Shown: one piece after another, positions 42,476 to 49,572 of the stretch
Layout: the number at the start of each line of letters is the position of its first letter
Position numbering within the stretch: position 1 is the first letter of the stretch
DNA from: Neobacillus muris
GTDB lineage: Bacteria; Bacillota; Bacilli; Bacillales; Cytobacillaceae
Assembly (NCBI RefSeq): GCF_943193175.1
Contig: NZ_CALPDF010000007.1
Coordinates: 114,840-178,839, forward strand
Length of the DNA stretch: 64,000 nucleotides
Direction of reading: 5' to 3'
Notes under the pieces: generated by a model
Databases searched by the model: none
What the model saw: the letters and a program-made list of their open reading frames with translations, nothing else
Told to the model about the DNA's origin: nothing
Position numbers and translations under genes: made by a program

Positions 42476-45400
42476 TTATTTTGAAGCCTGGCCCTTCCAG
42501 ACCTTGATTAATTGATTAGCATCCGCGATTAATTTTGTCTTTAGATCCTCATTCACATTCACTTCTCTGCTGAGATGCTTCACAAAATCATCCATGTGCT
42601 TGGCTGCCTGGGAAGGTTTTCCACTCTCTAACTTATGCTGTGCCTGATCGAGATTATTTCTTAATACGGAGTATACTGGACTATCCAGCTCAAGACCTAC
42701 GGTATGTTTCATGGCTTGAAGATTAGCTGTATAATCAACGCCTGGTGCCGGTAATTTTCCATTAAGGACCGTATCCTTGATATCTTCCCCAAGGTAGAAT
42801 CCCAGATGCGGCGGCTGATTGTAGGCGCTGTTCTGGAAGCCGATCCCGTTTCGATAAAGTGGATCCTGCATGAGTGTAAACAGTCTGTATGGTGTAGAAA
42901 TCGTCGTACTAAAGATTCTCAGCTCTGTATCGTCTGTCGTCGGCAAGAGCACCTCTTCGCGCCAGTCTCCAAGAATATCTGCCTGCAGCGTCGGCGTCGC
43001 CTTTGTGCCATTATTGCTATGAACCCCGGCAAATTGATTGAGAAGATCCACATTCCCGGTTGATTCATTATATTTGGTGATGGAGGTATCATCCAATAAT
43101 TCATTCAACAGGTCGCCGTCCCAATATAGGGCAAAGTTAGTCGAAAGCCCAGCTGGCTTCTTCGATAATTCTACATTCCCTTGAACATTATACACTCCGC
43201 CGCCGGTATCAACCGTAGAACCAGCCGCTCCCCAAAACTCATAGCCTGGGCTGGAGGTAATGTTGGCCGCTAATCCACGGCCTGCATCCGTATAAGCATA
43301 AAAGGACATTAAGGTTTCCCCTGTTGCCGCATCATGCAATTCTTCTGAAGCAACGGCCGGAATTTCATGCACTTCCATGGCGCTAAGACCTTCACGATCC
43401 GGATCAAACGCCCCTAAATGCTGAGCATCACCATGGGAGCCCTGTTCACGTCCCATTTCTCCATCCATGGCATAGAGAATGCTTCCATCTTGATCGAGTG
43501 TCAACGAGCCCGCCACAATTTCATCGCAGCCATCATTATCGACATCTCCAACGGACAAGTTATGGAAGCCTAATCCTGCTCCTTTGCCTGCTTGATCAGA
43601 ATCAAACGTCCATTGTTCCTTGAGCTTGCCATTTTCCAGCGTATAGGCAGCAAAGGTTGTCCGTTCATAATAGCCTCTTCCAAAGATGGCGCTTGGTTTT
43701 TTGCCATCCAAGTAGGCCAATCCAGACAGGAACCGGTCGGAACGGTTATACCAAGTGTCGCCCCACGAAGCACCGCCATCTTCCTCGCCAACTGGGAACG
43801 CATAATCGATGGTGTCAATCACCTTCCCGGTTTCCCCATTGAAAACGGACATATATTCAGGGCCGCCCACGACATGGCCGTGGGTACCGACATATTTTCC
43901 GTCATCGGCAGGATGGCCGATTTCACTGATGACCTTACTTCCGTCAACCTTTCCATCTGTCGCACCGTAGGTTTTGGTTCCATCCGCTGTTTTAATCATA
44001 AATTCATCTTTGCCATCGCCGTCAAAATCGGAAATCACAAATTGATTGTAGTGGGCACCGGATGTCAGATTATGCCCCATATCCATCCGCCATAGAAGCG
44101 TTCCATCCAATTTATAGGCATCAAAAATGGTTGGGCCCGTATAACCGGTAAAGGAACTGTCAATCGCGTTGGATGGATACCATTTGACGATGACCTCATA
44201 TTGGCCGTCACCATCCAGGTCGCCTACACCGGAATCATTCACGGAGTAGGTATAGGATTGCCCATCAGGAGTAACCCCGCCCTCAGGCTTTTGCATTGGA
44301 ATCGACAAATAATCCTGGTCAGCAGCTTGGACCTCGTTTTTCTCTGTCGATTTGCCATTCACCAGTGTTTCCACGGTATACGTATCACCTGAAGCACCTG
44401 CTGCATCACTGTAGTTTGTCACCTCTAATGGTTCCTTATTTAATTTGTCTCCATTGCGATAAATATTAAATTTCACATCTTTCTCATACTCATCGGCAAG
44501 CAAACGCCAGCTGACAAAGTTTCCTTGATCGGATTTAAGGGCAATGGCACCCCTATCAAGAAACTCTGTTTGTCTGTCTGTTTCTTGCGGAGACAGGCGG
44601 TTATAGACATAGATTTTCGCCGTTTTGTTAAAGCTGTTCACGATCCCGTCTGTTGCAGCAAGGGTGCCTTTAAACTCATAGACTCCCGGTTTGCTAGGAT
44701 CCCAGGCGTTGTCTCCAACGTTTTCCCACTTGCTGACCGACACTTCTTTTTTACTATTATCCGCAAGTGTCACGCCAACTGTTTTTGGCAGTCCAATGGA
44801 GGAGATGTCCGTAGTTGTTTGGTCGACATACACGCGGTGGTAGGCTAGTTTATCTACCAGATAGAGGACATTATCTGCAACTGGCACATTGGAAACCTCA
44901 AAATTATCAAGGTATGTATCCCATGTCTCATTATTTCCGGATGTTCGGATCCCGACCAATTTTAGCGAGGCAAGCGAACCATCAAAGCCCGAGCCATCTA
45001 ATGAAAAGGTATGTTCACTTAAACTGGCCCCATTGTCGTCTTTCATATTTAAGGTGACAGTATTGTTTCGGTTATCAAATTGAATGTCAAAATGATACCA
45101 TGCTTCCATATTGCTAATGCTTGTTTTGACTGTTTCTTGTCCTTTAGCAAAATAGTTCAAGACCTCATTACGGGTATTGTTGATGGTAAAAACAATATTG
45201 CCGGCGCTGTCGATCAATCGAAATTCTCCGCCGTTTTCGTAAGGGTTGCCGCCTTTATCATTGATCTTGCCCGGATACCAGTCGAAGCTGACACGGACCT
45301 CGCTGCCTTTTACCGCCGTATCAAAATTTTTGGTGGCTACACGGCCCCCTTTTTGATCGACAATTTTGTATTCAAGCTTGGCTGAACTATTGCCCGCTAC

Positions 45401-45592
45401 ATTGTCTTTGTTAATCGAAACCGTTGCACCGGATGTTGAAAATCCCCATAGGTCACCATTTTCAAAATCAGTATGGGCCAGCACATTGTACGGGACCGTC
45501 GTGTCAGCCGCCGCATAGGGCAGACTGGAAAAGATGAGGCCTACCGTTGTGACAACGGAGGCGATTCTGGTTTTGTTTTTGTTTTTCCCCAC
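42476..45592 (-). CDS. Secreted rhamnogalacturonan lyase (PL11 family)
   Basis: About 1038 residues. A signal peptide (IASVVTTVGLIFSSLPYAAA) is followed by a beta-sandwich carbohydrate-binding-like region (about 35-240) and a bacterial Ig-like segment (to about 340). The PL11 beta-propeller starts DRGAIALKSDQGNFVSWRLL. Its repeated calcium-binding blades are visible as DLDGDGQYEVIVKW, DFDGDGKDEFMIKTADG and DVDNDGCDEIVAG. The C-terminus (about 960-1038) is a helical FIVAR-like module. It cleaves rhamnogalacturonan I of pectin outside the cell (YesW/YesX-like). GTG 45592 is chosen because GAGGAG lies upstream of it; a GTG at 45604 overlaps that site. Confidence 0.93.
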   Translation of the reverse strand: MGKNKNKTRIASVVTTVGLIFSSLPYAAADTTVPYNVLAHTDFENGDLWGFSTSGATVSINKDNVAGNSSAKLEYKIVDQKGGRVATKNFDTAVKGSEVRVSFDWYPGKINDKGGNPYENGGEFRLIDSAGNIVFTINNTRNEVLNYFAKGQETVKTSISNMEAWYHFDIQFDNRNNTVTLNMKDDNGASLSEHTFSLDGSGFDGSLASLKLVGIRTSGNNETWDTYLDNFEVSNVPVADNVLYLVDKLAYHRVYVDQTTTDISSIGLPKTVGVTLADNSKKEVSVSKWENVGDNAWDPSKPGVYEFKGTLAATDGIVNSFNKTAKIYVYNRLSPQETDRQTEFLDRGAIALKSDQGNFVSWRLLADEYEKDVKFNIYRNGDKLNKEPLEVTNYSDAAGASGDTYTVETLVNGKSTEKNEVQAADQDYLSIPMQKPEGGVTPDGQSYTYSVNDSGVGDLDGDGQYEVIVKWYPSNAIDSSFTGYTGPTIFDAYKLDGTLLWRMDMGHNLTSGAHYNQFVISDFDGDGKDEFMIKTADGTKTYGATDGKVDGSKVISEIGHPADDGKYVGTHGHVVGGPEYMSVFNGETGKVIDTIDYAFPVGEEDGGASWGDTWYNRSDRFLSGLAYLDGKKPSAIFGRGYYERTTFAAYTLENGKLKEQWTFDSDQAGKGAGLGFHNLSVGDVDNDGCDEIVAGSLTLDQDGSILYAMDGEMGREQGSHGDAQHLGAFDPDREGLSAMEVHEIPAVASEELHDAATGETLMSFYAYTDAGRGLAANITSSPGYEFWGAAGSTVDTGGGVYNVQGNVELSKKPAGLSTNFALYWDGDLLNELLDDTSITKYNESTGNVDLLNQFAGVHSNNGTKATPTLQADILGDWREEVLLPTTDDTELRIFSTTISTPYRLFTLMQDPLYRNGIGFQNSAYNQPPHLGFYLGEDIKDTVLNGKLPAPGVDYTANLQAMKHTVGLELDSPVYSVLRNNLDQAQHKLESGKPSQAAKHMDDFVKHLSREVNVNEDLKTKLIADANQLIKVWKGQASK

Positions 45593-45833
45593 TGTACGTT
45601 TCACTCCTCGAATTTTTTGACAAGGGTTGAAGCAGATCCTGATGAAGGTCTCCCCCTTAGAAAAGGTTTTGGTTTCTCAACTTCCTTCTTGAAAGGACAA
45701 GCGTCTATTTCATTCCGTTCTGTCCTTTCCCTTCTTAACCTCATGTCAAATGGCAGAAATCGTATCTCCTCCTTTTTGAACGGCAGAATCCATGATTCTG
45801 ATTATTTTTTCGGACAAAGGTTTCCTTAGATTC
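45593..45833 (-). other. Long leader of the lyase gene
   Basis: About 240 bases between the cre site and the start codon. No ORF with a ribosome binding site and no riboswitch recognised. Confidence 0.35.
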
Positions 45834-45847
45834 TGCAAGCGGTTACA
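45834..45847 (-). promoter_or_regulatory. Putative cre (CcpA) site of the lyase gene
   Basis: TGTAACCGCTTGCA on the minus strand matches TGWNANCGNTNWCA at 13 of 14 positions, about 240 bases before the start codon. Confidence 0.6.
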
Positions 45848-46466
45848 AAATATCAGAAAATTTTTTTGAAGTCCTTACTTGCCGTTTTCATCCACTTGGC
45901 TTTCAAAACCATGAACCATTGTCGTAACTTATCGTATTGCCTTTAAAATATTCCTTCAACTATACTTTTTTGCAAATAAAAAAACCTTGCAGGACAAGGT
46001 TTATCAGCTTTATTGGACTTTTTTTCAGAATTATCATTTTTTTGCCGCGACGACAATCTCCACTGTTAAAGCAATGGAGTTCTAGGAACTAAATTCATTT
46101 CGCTTGCATTTTATAGGTATATTGTACCATTTGGAATGCTTCGTGTACAGAATATCCTTCGAACTTTTGCCTGTAAATTCTTTTGTTACGATACTTATAG
46201 GTAAGAAGCGGAAAAGACAGCAATCATTCTCCCAGACAAGTTATCTGTTACTCAGTCAATCTTAAGTACCCTAAATAATAAAAACCTTGCCCATCCAATG
46301 ACAATGAGGTTTGATTTTAATAAAATGTCCACTATGGTCGTTCATTAAGTGGACAATCGAAAGTTTTTCGCTTAAAAAGGTGAGATTCATAATAGAATAG
46401 AAAAAAACTTCCAATTATAATGATGATTAGGATGCAAGTTATGCGGCAAGAGAGAAGGACTATTAT
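45848..46466. other. Intergenic, mostly unassigned
   Basis: A hairpin AAACCTTG/CAAGGTTT (45982-46002) may be a terminator. A GC-richer island (CCGCGACGACAATCTCC) at about 46043 is unexplained. No gene with a start signal found. Confidence 0.4.
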
Positions 46467-46703
46467 ATGCGATTTTATGTTATTGCATTCCTCGTTATTG
46501 TGATGGACCAGCTGTCTAAATATCTCATTCGTTCCTACATTGCGATCAATGGAACATTTACATTGTGGGGAATCCCACTCACGCATATCGAAAATAGCGG
46601 GATGGCAGGAGGGTTATTTCAAGGTCATGCACGGTTCTTCGGAGTTGTGGCTGTGTTTTTCGTGGCAGCTGTTTATTGTCATTTGACTGCAAGGTTTTTT
46701 TAA
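46467..46703 (+). pseudogene. lspA: Signal peptidase II (lspA), truncated
   Basis: 78 residues. The N-terminus is typical LspA: FYVIAFLVIVMDQLSKYLIRSYIAI (first helix with the DQxxK motif), then WGIPLTHIENSGMAGGLFQGHARFF with the ENxG motif. It stops after the second helix. The catalytic Asp in the later NLADS motif and helices 3-4 are missing (normal length about 160), so it cannot process lipoproteins. A functional copy must lie elsewhere. Confidence 0.7.
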
Positions 46704-46716
46704 GAGGAGGTAAAAC

Positions 46717-46902
46717 ATGGATTACATTTCACCGAAAGAAGCGGTATTACAGGCAAAACGTCGGCCTCAAGAGACCATAGCAGCAGGCCGTCGTCATGCA
46801 GTAGGACTTAAATCAGATGGTACGGTAATGGCTGTGGGTGATAATGAATATGGCCAATGCGAGGTAAGCAGCTGGCGCGGCATCCAACTGTCCAGTAATT
46901 AG
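46717..46902 (+). pseudogene. RCC1-repeat protein, truncated
   Basis: 61 residues with a strong GAGGAGG ribosome binding site. IAAGRRHAVGLKSDGTVMAVGDNEYGQCEVSSWRGI is one RCC1 blade (HxVGLKxDGTV...GxNxxGQC). Complete Bacillus relatives carry five to seven such blades. A single blade is not expected to fold as a propeller, so this is an N-terminal remnant. The good translation signal means the peptide may still be made. Confidence 0.6.
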
Positions 46903-46960
46903 TTTTTACATAGAAAAAGGAATAGTGACATAGTCATGAAAATAAAGGAGAAAGATAAGA

Positions 46961-47650
46961 ATGGTAGAATTAATGGATTGGAAAAATAGTGTTCACGGGC
47001 ATAGATTTATAGCTTCTTTTAGCGGCGGAAAGGATAGTACTTTAGCTCTATTTAAGGCAATGAAGGTTGGAGAAGCGGTTGGACTAATCGTCATGATGGA
47101 GGAAGAAGGCAAACGTTCTAGATCCCATGGAATGCCTCCGGAACTCATACGTGCCCAAGCTAGTTCTATAGGTTTGCCTATTTATTCTGCTGCTGCAAGT
47201 TGGACAGATTATGAAAAAGTATTTATACGTCTTTTGGAAGAGGCTAAAAATCAAGGAGCAGAAGTGTTAGTTACTGGAGACTTGGATATGCCTGGTCATG
47301 GCAGTTGGAATGAAAAGGTGACTAACTATGTTGGATTAAAGCTTGGGATGCCCTTATGGGAAATGAACCATCGTGCAGCTGTCGAAGAGTTCATAGATCT
47401 AGGATTTGTAACGGTTATTGTAACTGTTAATTTATCACTTGGAATGCTAGAGGACGATTTAGGGCGAACGTTAACGCATGAATACGTGAAAGAGCTTGAA
47501 GCCCGTGGTATTGACCCCTGCGGAGAAGGTGGAGAGTTCCATACCACAGTAATTGACGGGCCCATTTTTAAACATCCTATTCCAGTTCGTCATGGTGAGA
47601 TTGTCAGGGACGGAGATTATGCTTTTTTGCCTTTGGAGCTAGATCAATAA
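46961..47650 (+). CDS. PP-loop ATP pyrophosphatase, Dph6/diphthine-ammonia ligase family
   Basis: 229 residues. The PP-loop FSGGKDSTLALFKA near residues 19-33 binds ATP. HGMPPELIRAQASSIGLPIY, VLVTGDLDMPGH and the late DPCGEGGEFHTTVIDGPIF are the signatures of the Dph6/MJ0570 group. Eukaryotic members amidate diphthine on EF2. Bacteria lack diphthamide, so this member must act on something else, possibly B12 or tRNA-related; unknown. AAGGAG precedes the ATG; a clear terminator follows. Confidence 0.88.
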   Translation: MVELMDWKNSVHGHRFIASFSGGKDSTLALFKAMKVGEAVGLIVMMEEEGKRSRSHGMPPELIRAQASSIGLPIYSAAASWTDYEKVFIRLLEEAKNQGAEVLVTGDLDMPGHGSWNEKVTNYVGLKLGMPLWEMNHRAAVEEFIDLGFVTVIVTVNLSLGMLEDDLGRTLTHEYVKELEARGIDPCGEGGEFHTTVIDGPIFKHPIPVRHGEIVRDGDYAFLPLELDQ

Positions 47651-47677
47651 CTTAAAGAACCTTAATAAAAGTGCAAA

Positions 47678-47710
47678 AAGCGTGTTTTGAAAAATGATTA
47701 AAACACGCTT
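47678..47710 (+). terminator. Terminator after the PP-loop gene
   Basis: AAGCGTGTTTT pairs with AAAACACGCTT, followed by ATTCTATTTT. Confidence 0.85.
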
Positions 47711-47740
47711 ATTCTATTTTCAATTGAAACATCCTTTTAA

Positions 47741-47817
47741 TAAACCCCATCTCCAATAAATGCAGAGTGGTCGAAGGAACTCCTACAAAGAGTGAACACA
47801 CCAAACTAGTTTGGTCA
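47741..47817 (+). pseudogene. Duplicated fragment of the NUDIX gene
   Basis: About 77 bases here match 49391-49467 inside the intact mutT-like gene 1650 bases downstream, with about six differences (shared words include TGCAGAGTGG, AACTCCTACAAAGAGTGAAC and CCAAACTAGTTTGGT). No start or domain is retained. Confidence 0.85.
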
Positions 47818-47885
47818 ATTAGGAAGGAAATACTAATAATGTGTGGAATTCATACAATAATAGGCTTTTTAAAGAGGTGGATTGT

Positions 47886-48485
47886 GTGCTTTTTCATTAT
47901 CACTTTTGGACTCCATTTGTAGAAGAAACCGAAAAATTTTACGTAGATCACGGCTTTCGTATCTCCCAACGGATAGGAAAATACCAAGGCGACTTCCAGA
48001 CGTTTAATCCTCCCTTAAAGTGGGATGATTTTCGCGAGAAAAAGATTCTTTTTCGAATTATTGAGGCAAGGAAAGGGGCGATCAATATTACGTTTGGATA
48101 CGGAAAGAGAATTTCCTTTGACCATATTGGTTTTTTAGTTTCAAAAACAGAGCAAAGCGAGATCTGTGAAAATGCTGCTAAAATGAATTGGGTTGTCGAT
48201 CAAGGAGAACGAAGGACCTTTATTGCAACGCCTTACCATTTTCGGATTGAGCTTCAAACCAACAAAGATGCAGTTGACTCTTTGACGGCACCGATTAACA
48301 TTCAAGAATTACTGCTGACAACAAAAAGCACAGGGCTAGAAAAGGATCTTTCCCTTTTGTTTGGTCATCCGGTTCACACTATTAAATCAGTAGTTGGGGA
48401 TGTGGTGACAATCAAAGAAGCTGTTTTTAATGACAGCTTCGCTGAAGATCTAGTGGATCCTAATGGGGTTAGAATTTTAATCTAA
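47886..48485 (+). CDS. VOC (glyoxalase) superfamily protein
   Basis: About 199 residues. The beta-alpha-beta-beta-beta pattern YHFWTPFVEETEKFYVDHGFRISQRIG...FDHIGFLVS resembles one vicinal oxygen chelate module, with a less clear second half (LLLTTKSTGLEKDLSLLFG). Metal ligands could be His in YHFW and FDHIGF and Glu in FRIEL. No substrate is assigned. The start is taken at GTG 47886, after AGAGGTGG; a longer frame from 47841 lacks a site. Confidence 0.6.
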   Translation: MLFHYHFWTPFVEETEKFYVDHGFRISQRIGKYQGDFQTFNPPLKWDDFREKKILFRIIEARKGAINITFGYGKRISFDHIGFLVSKTEQSEICENAAKMNWVVDQGERRTFIATPYHFRIELQTNKDAVDSLTAPINIQELLLTTKSTGLEKDLSLLFGHPVHTIKSVVGDVVTIKEAVFNDSFAEDLVDPNGVRILI

Positions 48486-48609
48486 CTGCAGGGATTGATT
48501 CTATATTTTTAACGTTCGACTGTTTGTTTGAGAAGAAAGATGAAGCGGATTGAACTATTTTCTATGTAATGTCATTATTAAAGTAAATCAATAAAGGAGA
48601 TGATGGTTA

Positions 48610-49008
48610 ATGGGAAAAGTGACACCATTCTTAATGTTTCAAGATGGTAAAGCAGAAGAAGCGATGAATCATTACATATCAATCATTGACGATTCAGAAA
48701 TTACAAGTATTGTTCGTTACGGTGCAAATGAAACAGGAGACGAAGGAACGGTAATGCAGGCTACCTTTTCCATAAAAGGGCAAGAGTTTATGTGCATTGA
48801 CAGTAATTTAAAGCATCAGTTTACCTTCACTCCTTCATTCTCCATTTTTGTAAATTGTGATACGGAACAAGAACTTAATAACCTTTATCAGAAACTAATC
48901 GAGGGCGGACAAGCACTTATGCCAATAGGTAACTATGGTTTCAGTCAGCGGTTTGGCTGGATAAATGATCGGTTTGGCGTATCGTGGCAGTTGAATCTTC
49001 CTTTGTGA
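48610..49008 (+). CDS. PhnB-like VOC protein (3-demethylubiquinone methyltransferase fold)
   Basis: 132 residues. KVTPFLMFQDGKAEEAMNHYISIIDDSEI at the start and QALMPIGNYGFSQRFGWINDRFGVSWQLNL at the end are the diagnostic blocks of the PhnB/YjdN-type VOC family. Despite the database name it is not a methyltransferase; function unknown. AAAGGAGATG precedes the ATG. It stands alone between genes on the same strand. Confidence 0.88.
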   Translation: MGKVTPFLMFQDGKAEEAMNHYISIIDDSEITSIVRYGANETGDEGTVMQATFSIKGQEFMCIDSNLKHQFTFTPSFSIFVNCDTEQELNNLYQKLIEGGQALMPIGNYGFSQRFGWINDRFGVSWQLNLPL

Positions 49009-49146
49009 AAGGTTTTATGTACTAGTTTAAAACAGGTAACAAGAAGTGCTAACCAGCTACAGAGCCCTGCAGCTTTTTCTTTTTTATACTATCCCCCAAA
49101 AAAATGATATCATTATGAATATGAAAAATTTAAGGGAGGATCACCT

Positions 49147-49545
49147 TTGAAAAAGCTAGTAAAAGTGGTAGCAGCCATTATCGAAAACGAACAACAAGAA
49201 ATTCTCTGTGCTCTTAGGTCACCCGAGATGTCAATTCCTAATCGATGGGAATTCCCAGGTGGGAAAGTGGAAGCAAATGAGGATATTTATTCTGCCTTAG
49301 AAAGAGAAATATTAGAAGAATTAGGTTGCAAAATTGAGACGTTTAATGAAGTATTTCATGACAATACCCATGAGTACGAAACGTTTATCATAAACCTCAT
49401 TTCCATTAAATGCAGAGTGGTCGAGGGAACTCCTACAAAGAGTGAACACTCCAAACTAGTTTGGTTAAAAAGAGATAATTTAGATTCGCTAAAATGGGCT
49501 CCGGCTGACATTCCTGCGGTGGAACAATTAATCCAAGAAAAATAG
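49147..49545 (+). CDS. NUDIX hydrolase, MutT-like (8-oxo-dGTP diphosphatase type)
   Basis: 132 residues. The NUDIX box GGKVEANEDIYSALEREILEELG (about 38-60, GX5EX7REUXEEXG) is complete, preceded by NRWEFPGGK as in MutT and YtkD-like enzymes. It hydrolyses a nucleoside triphosphate, probably an oxidised one, to protect DNA. The TTG start follows GGGAGG. A bidirectional terminator separates it from the convergent helicase gene. Part of its sequence is duplicated upstream at 47741. Confidence 0.9.
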   Translation: MKKLVKVVAAIIENEQQEILCALRSPEMSIPNRWEFPGGKVEANEDIYSALEREILEELGCKIETFNEVFHDNTHEYETFIINLISIKCRVVEGTPTKSEHSKLVWLKRDNLDSLKWAPADIPAVEQLIQEK

Positions 49546-49567
49546 TCTTCTCGTTATGAGAAGACTA
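49543..49567. terminator. Bidirectional terminator (NUDIX / PLD-helicase)
   Basis: TAGTCTTCTC pairs with GAGAAGACTA; T-runs are short. Confidence 0.7.
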
Positions 49568-49572
49568 TACTT

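Noticed and set aside
46332..46586. 84-codon minus-strand frame
   Set aside because: Antisense to the lspA remnant, no start signal.
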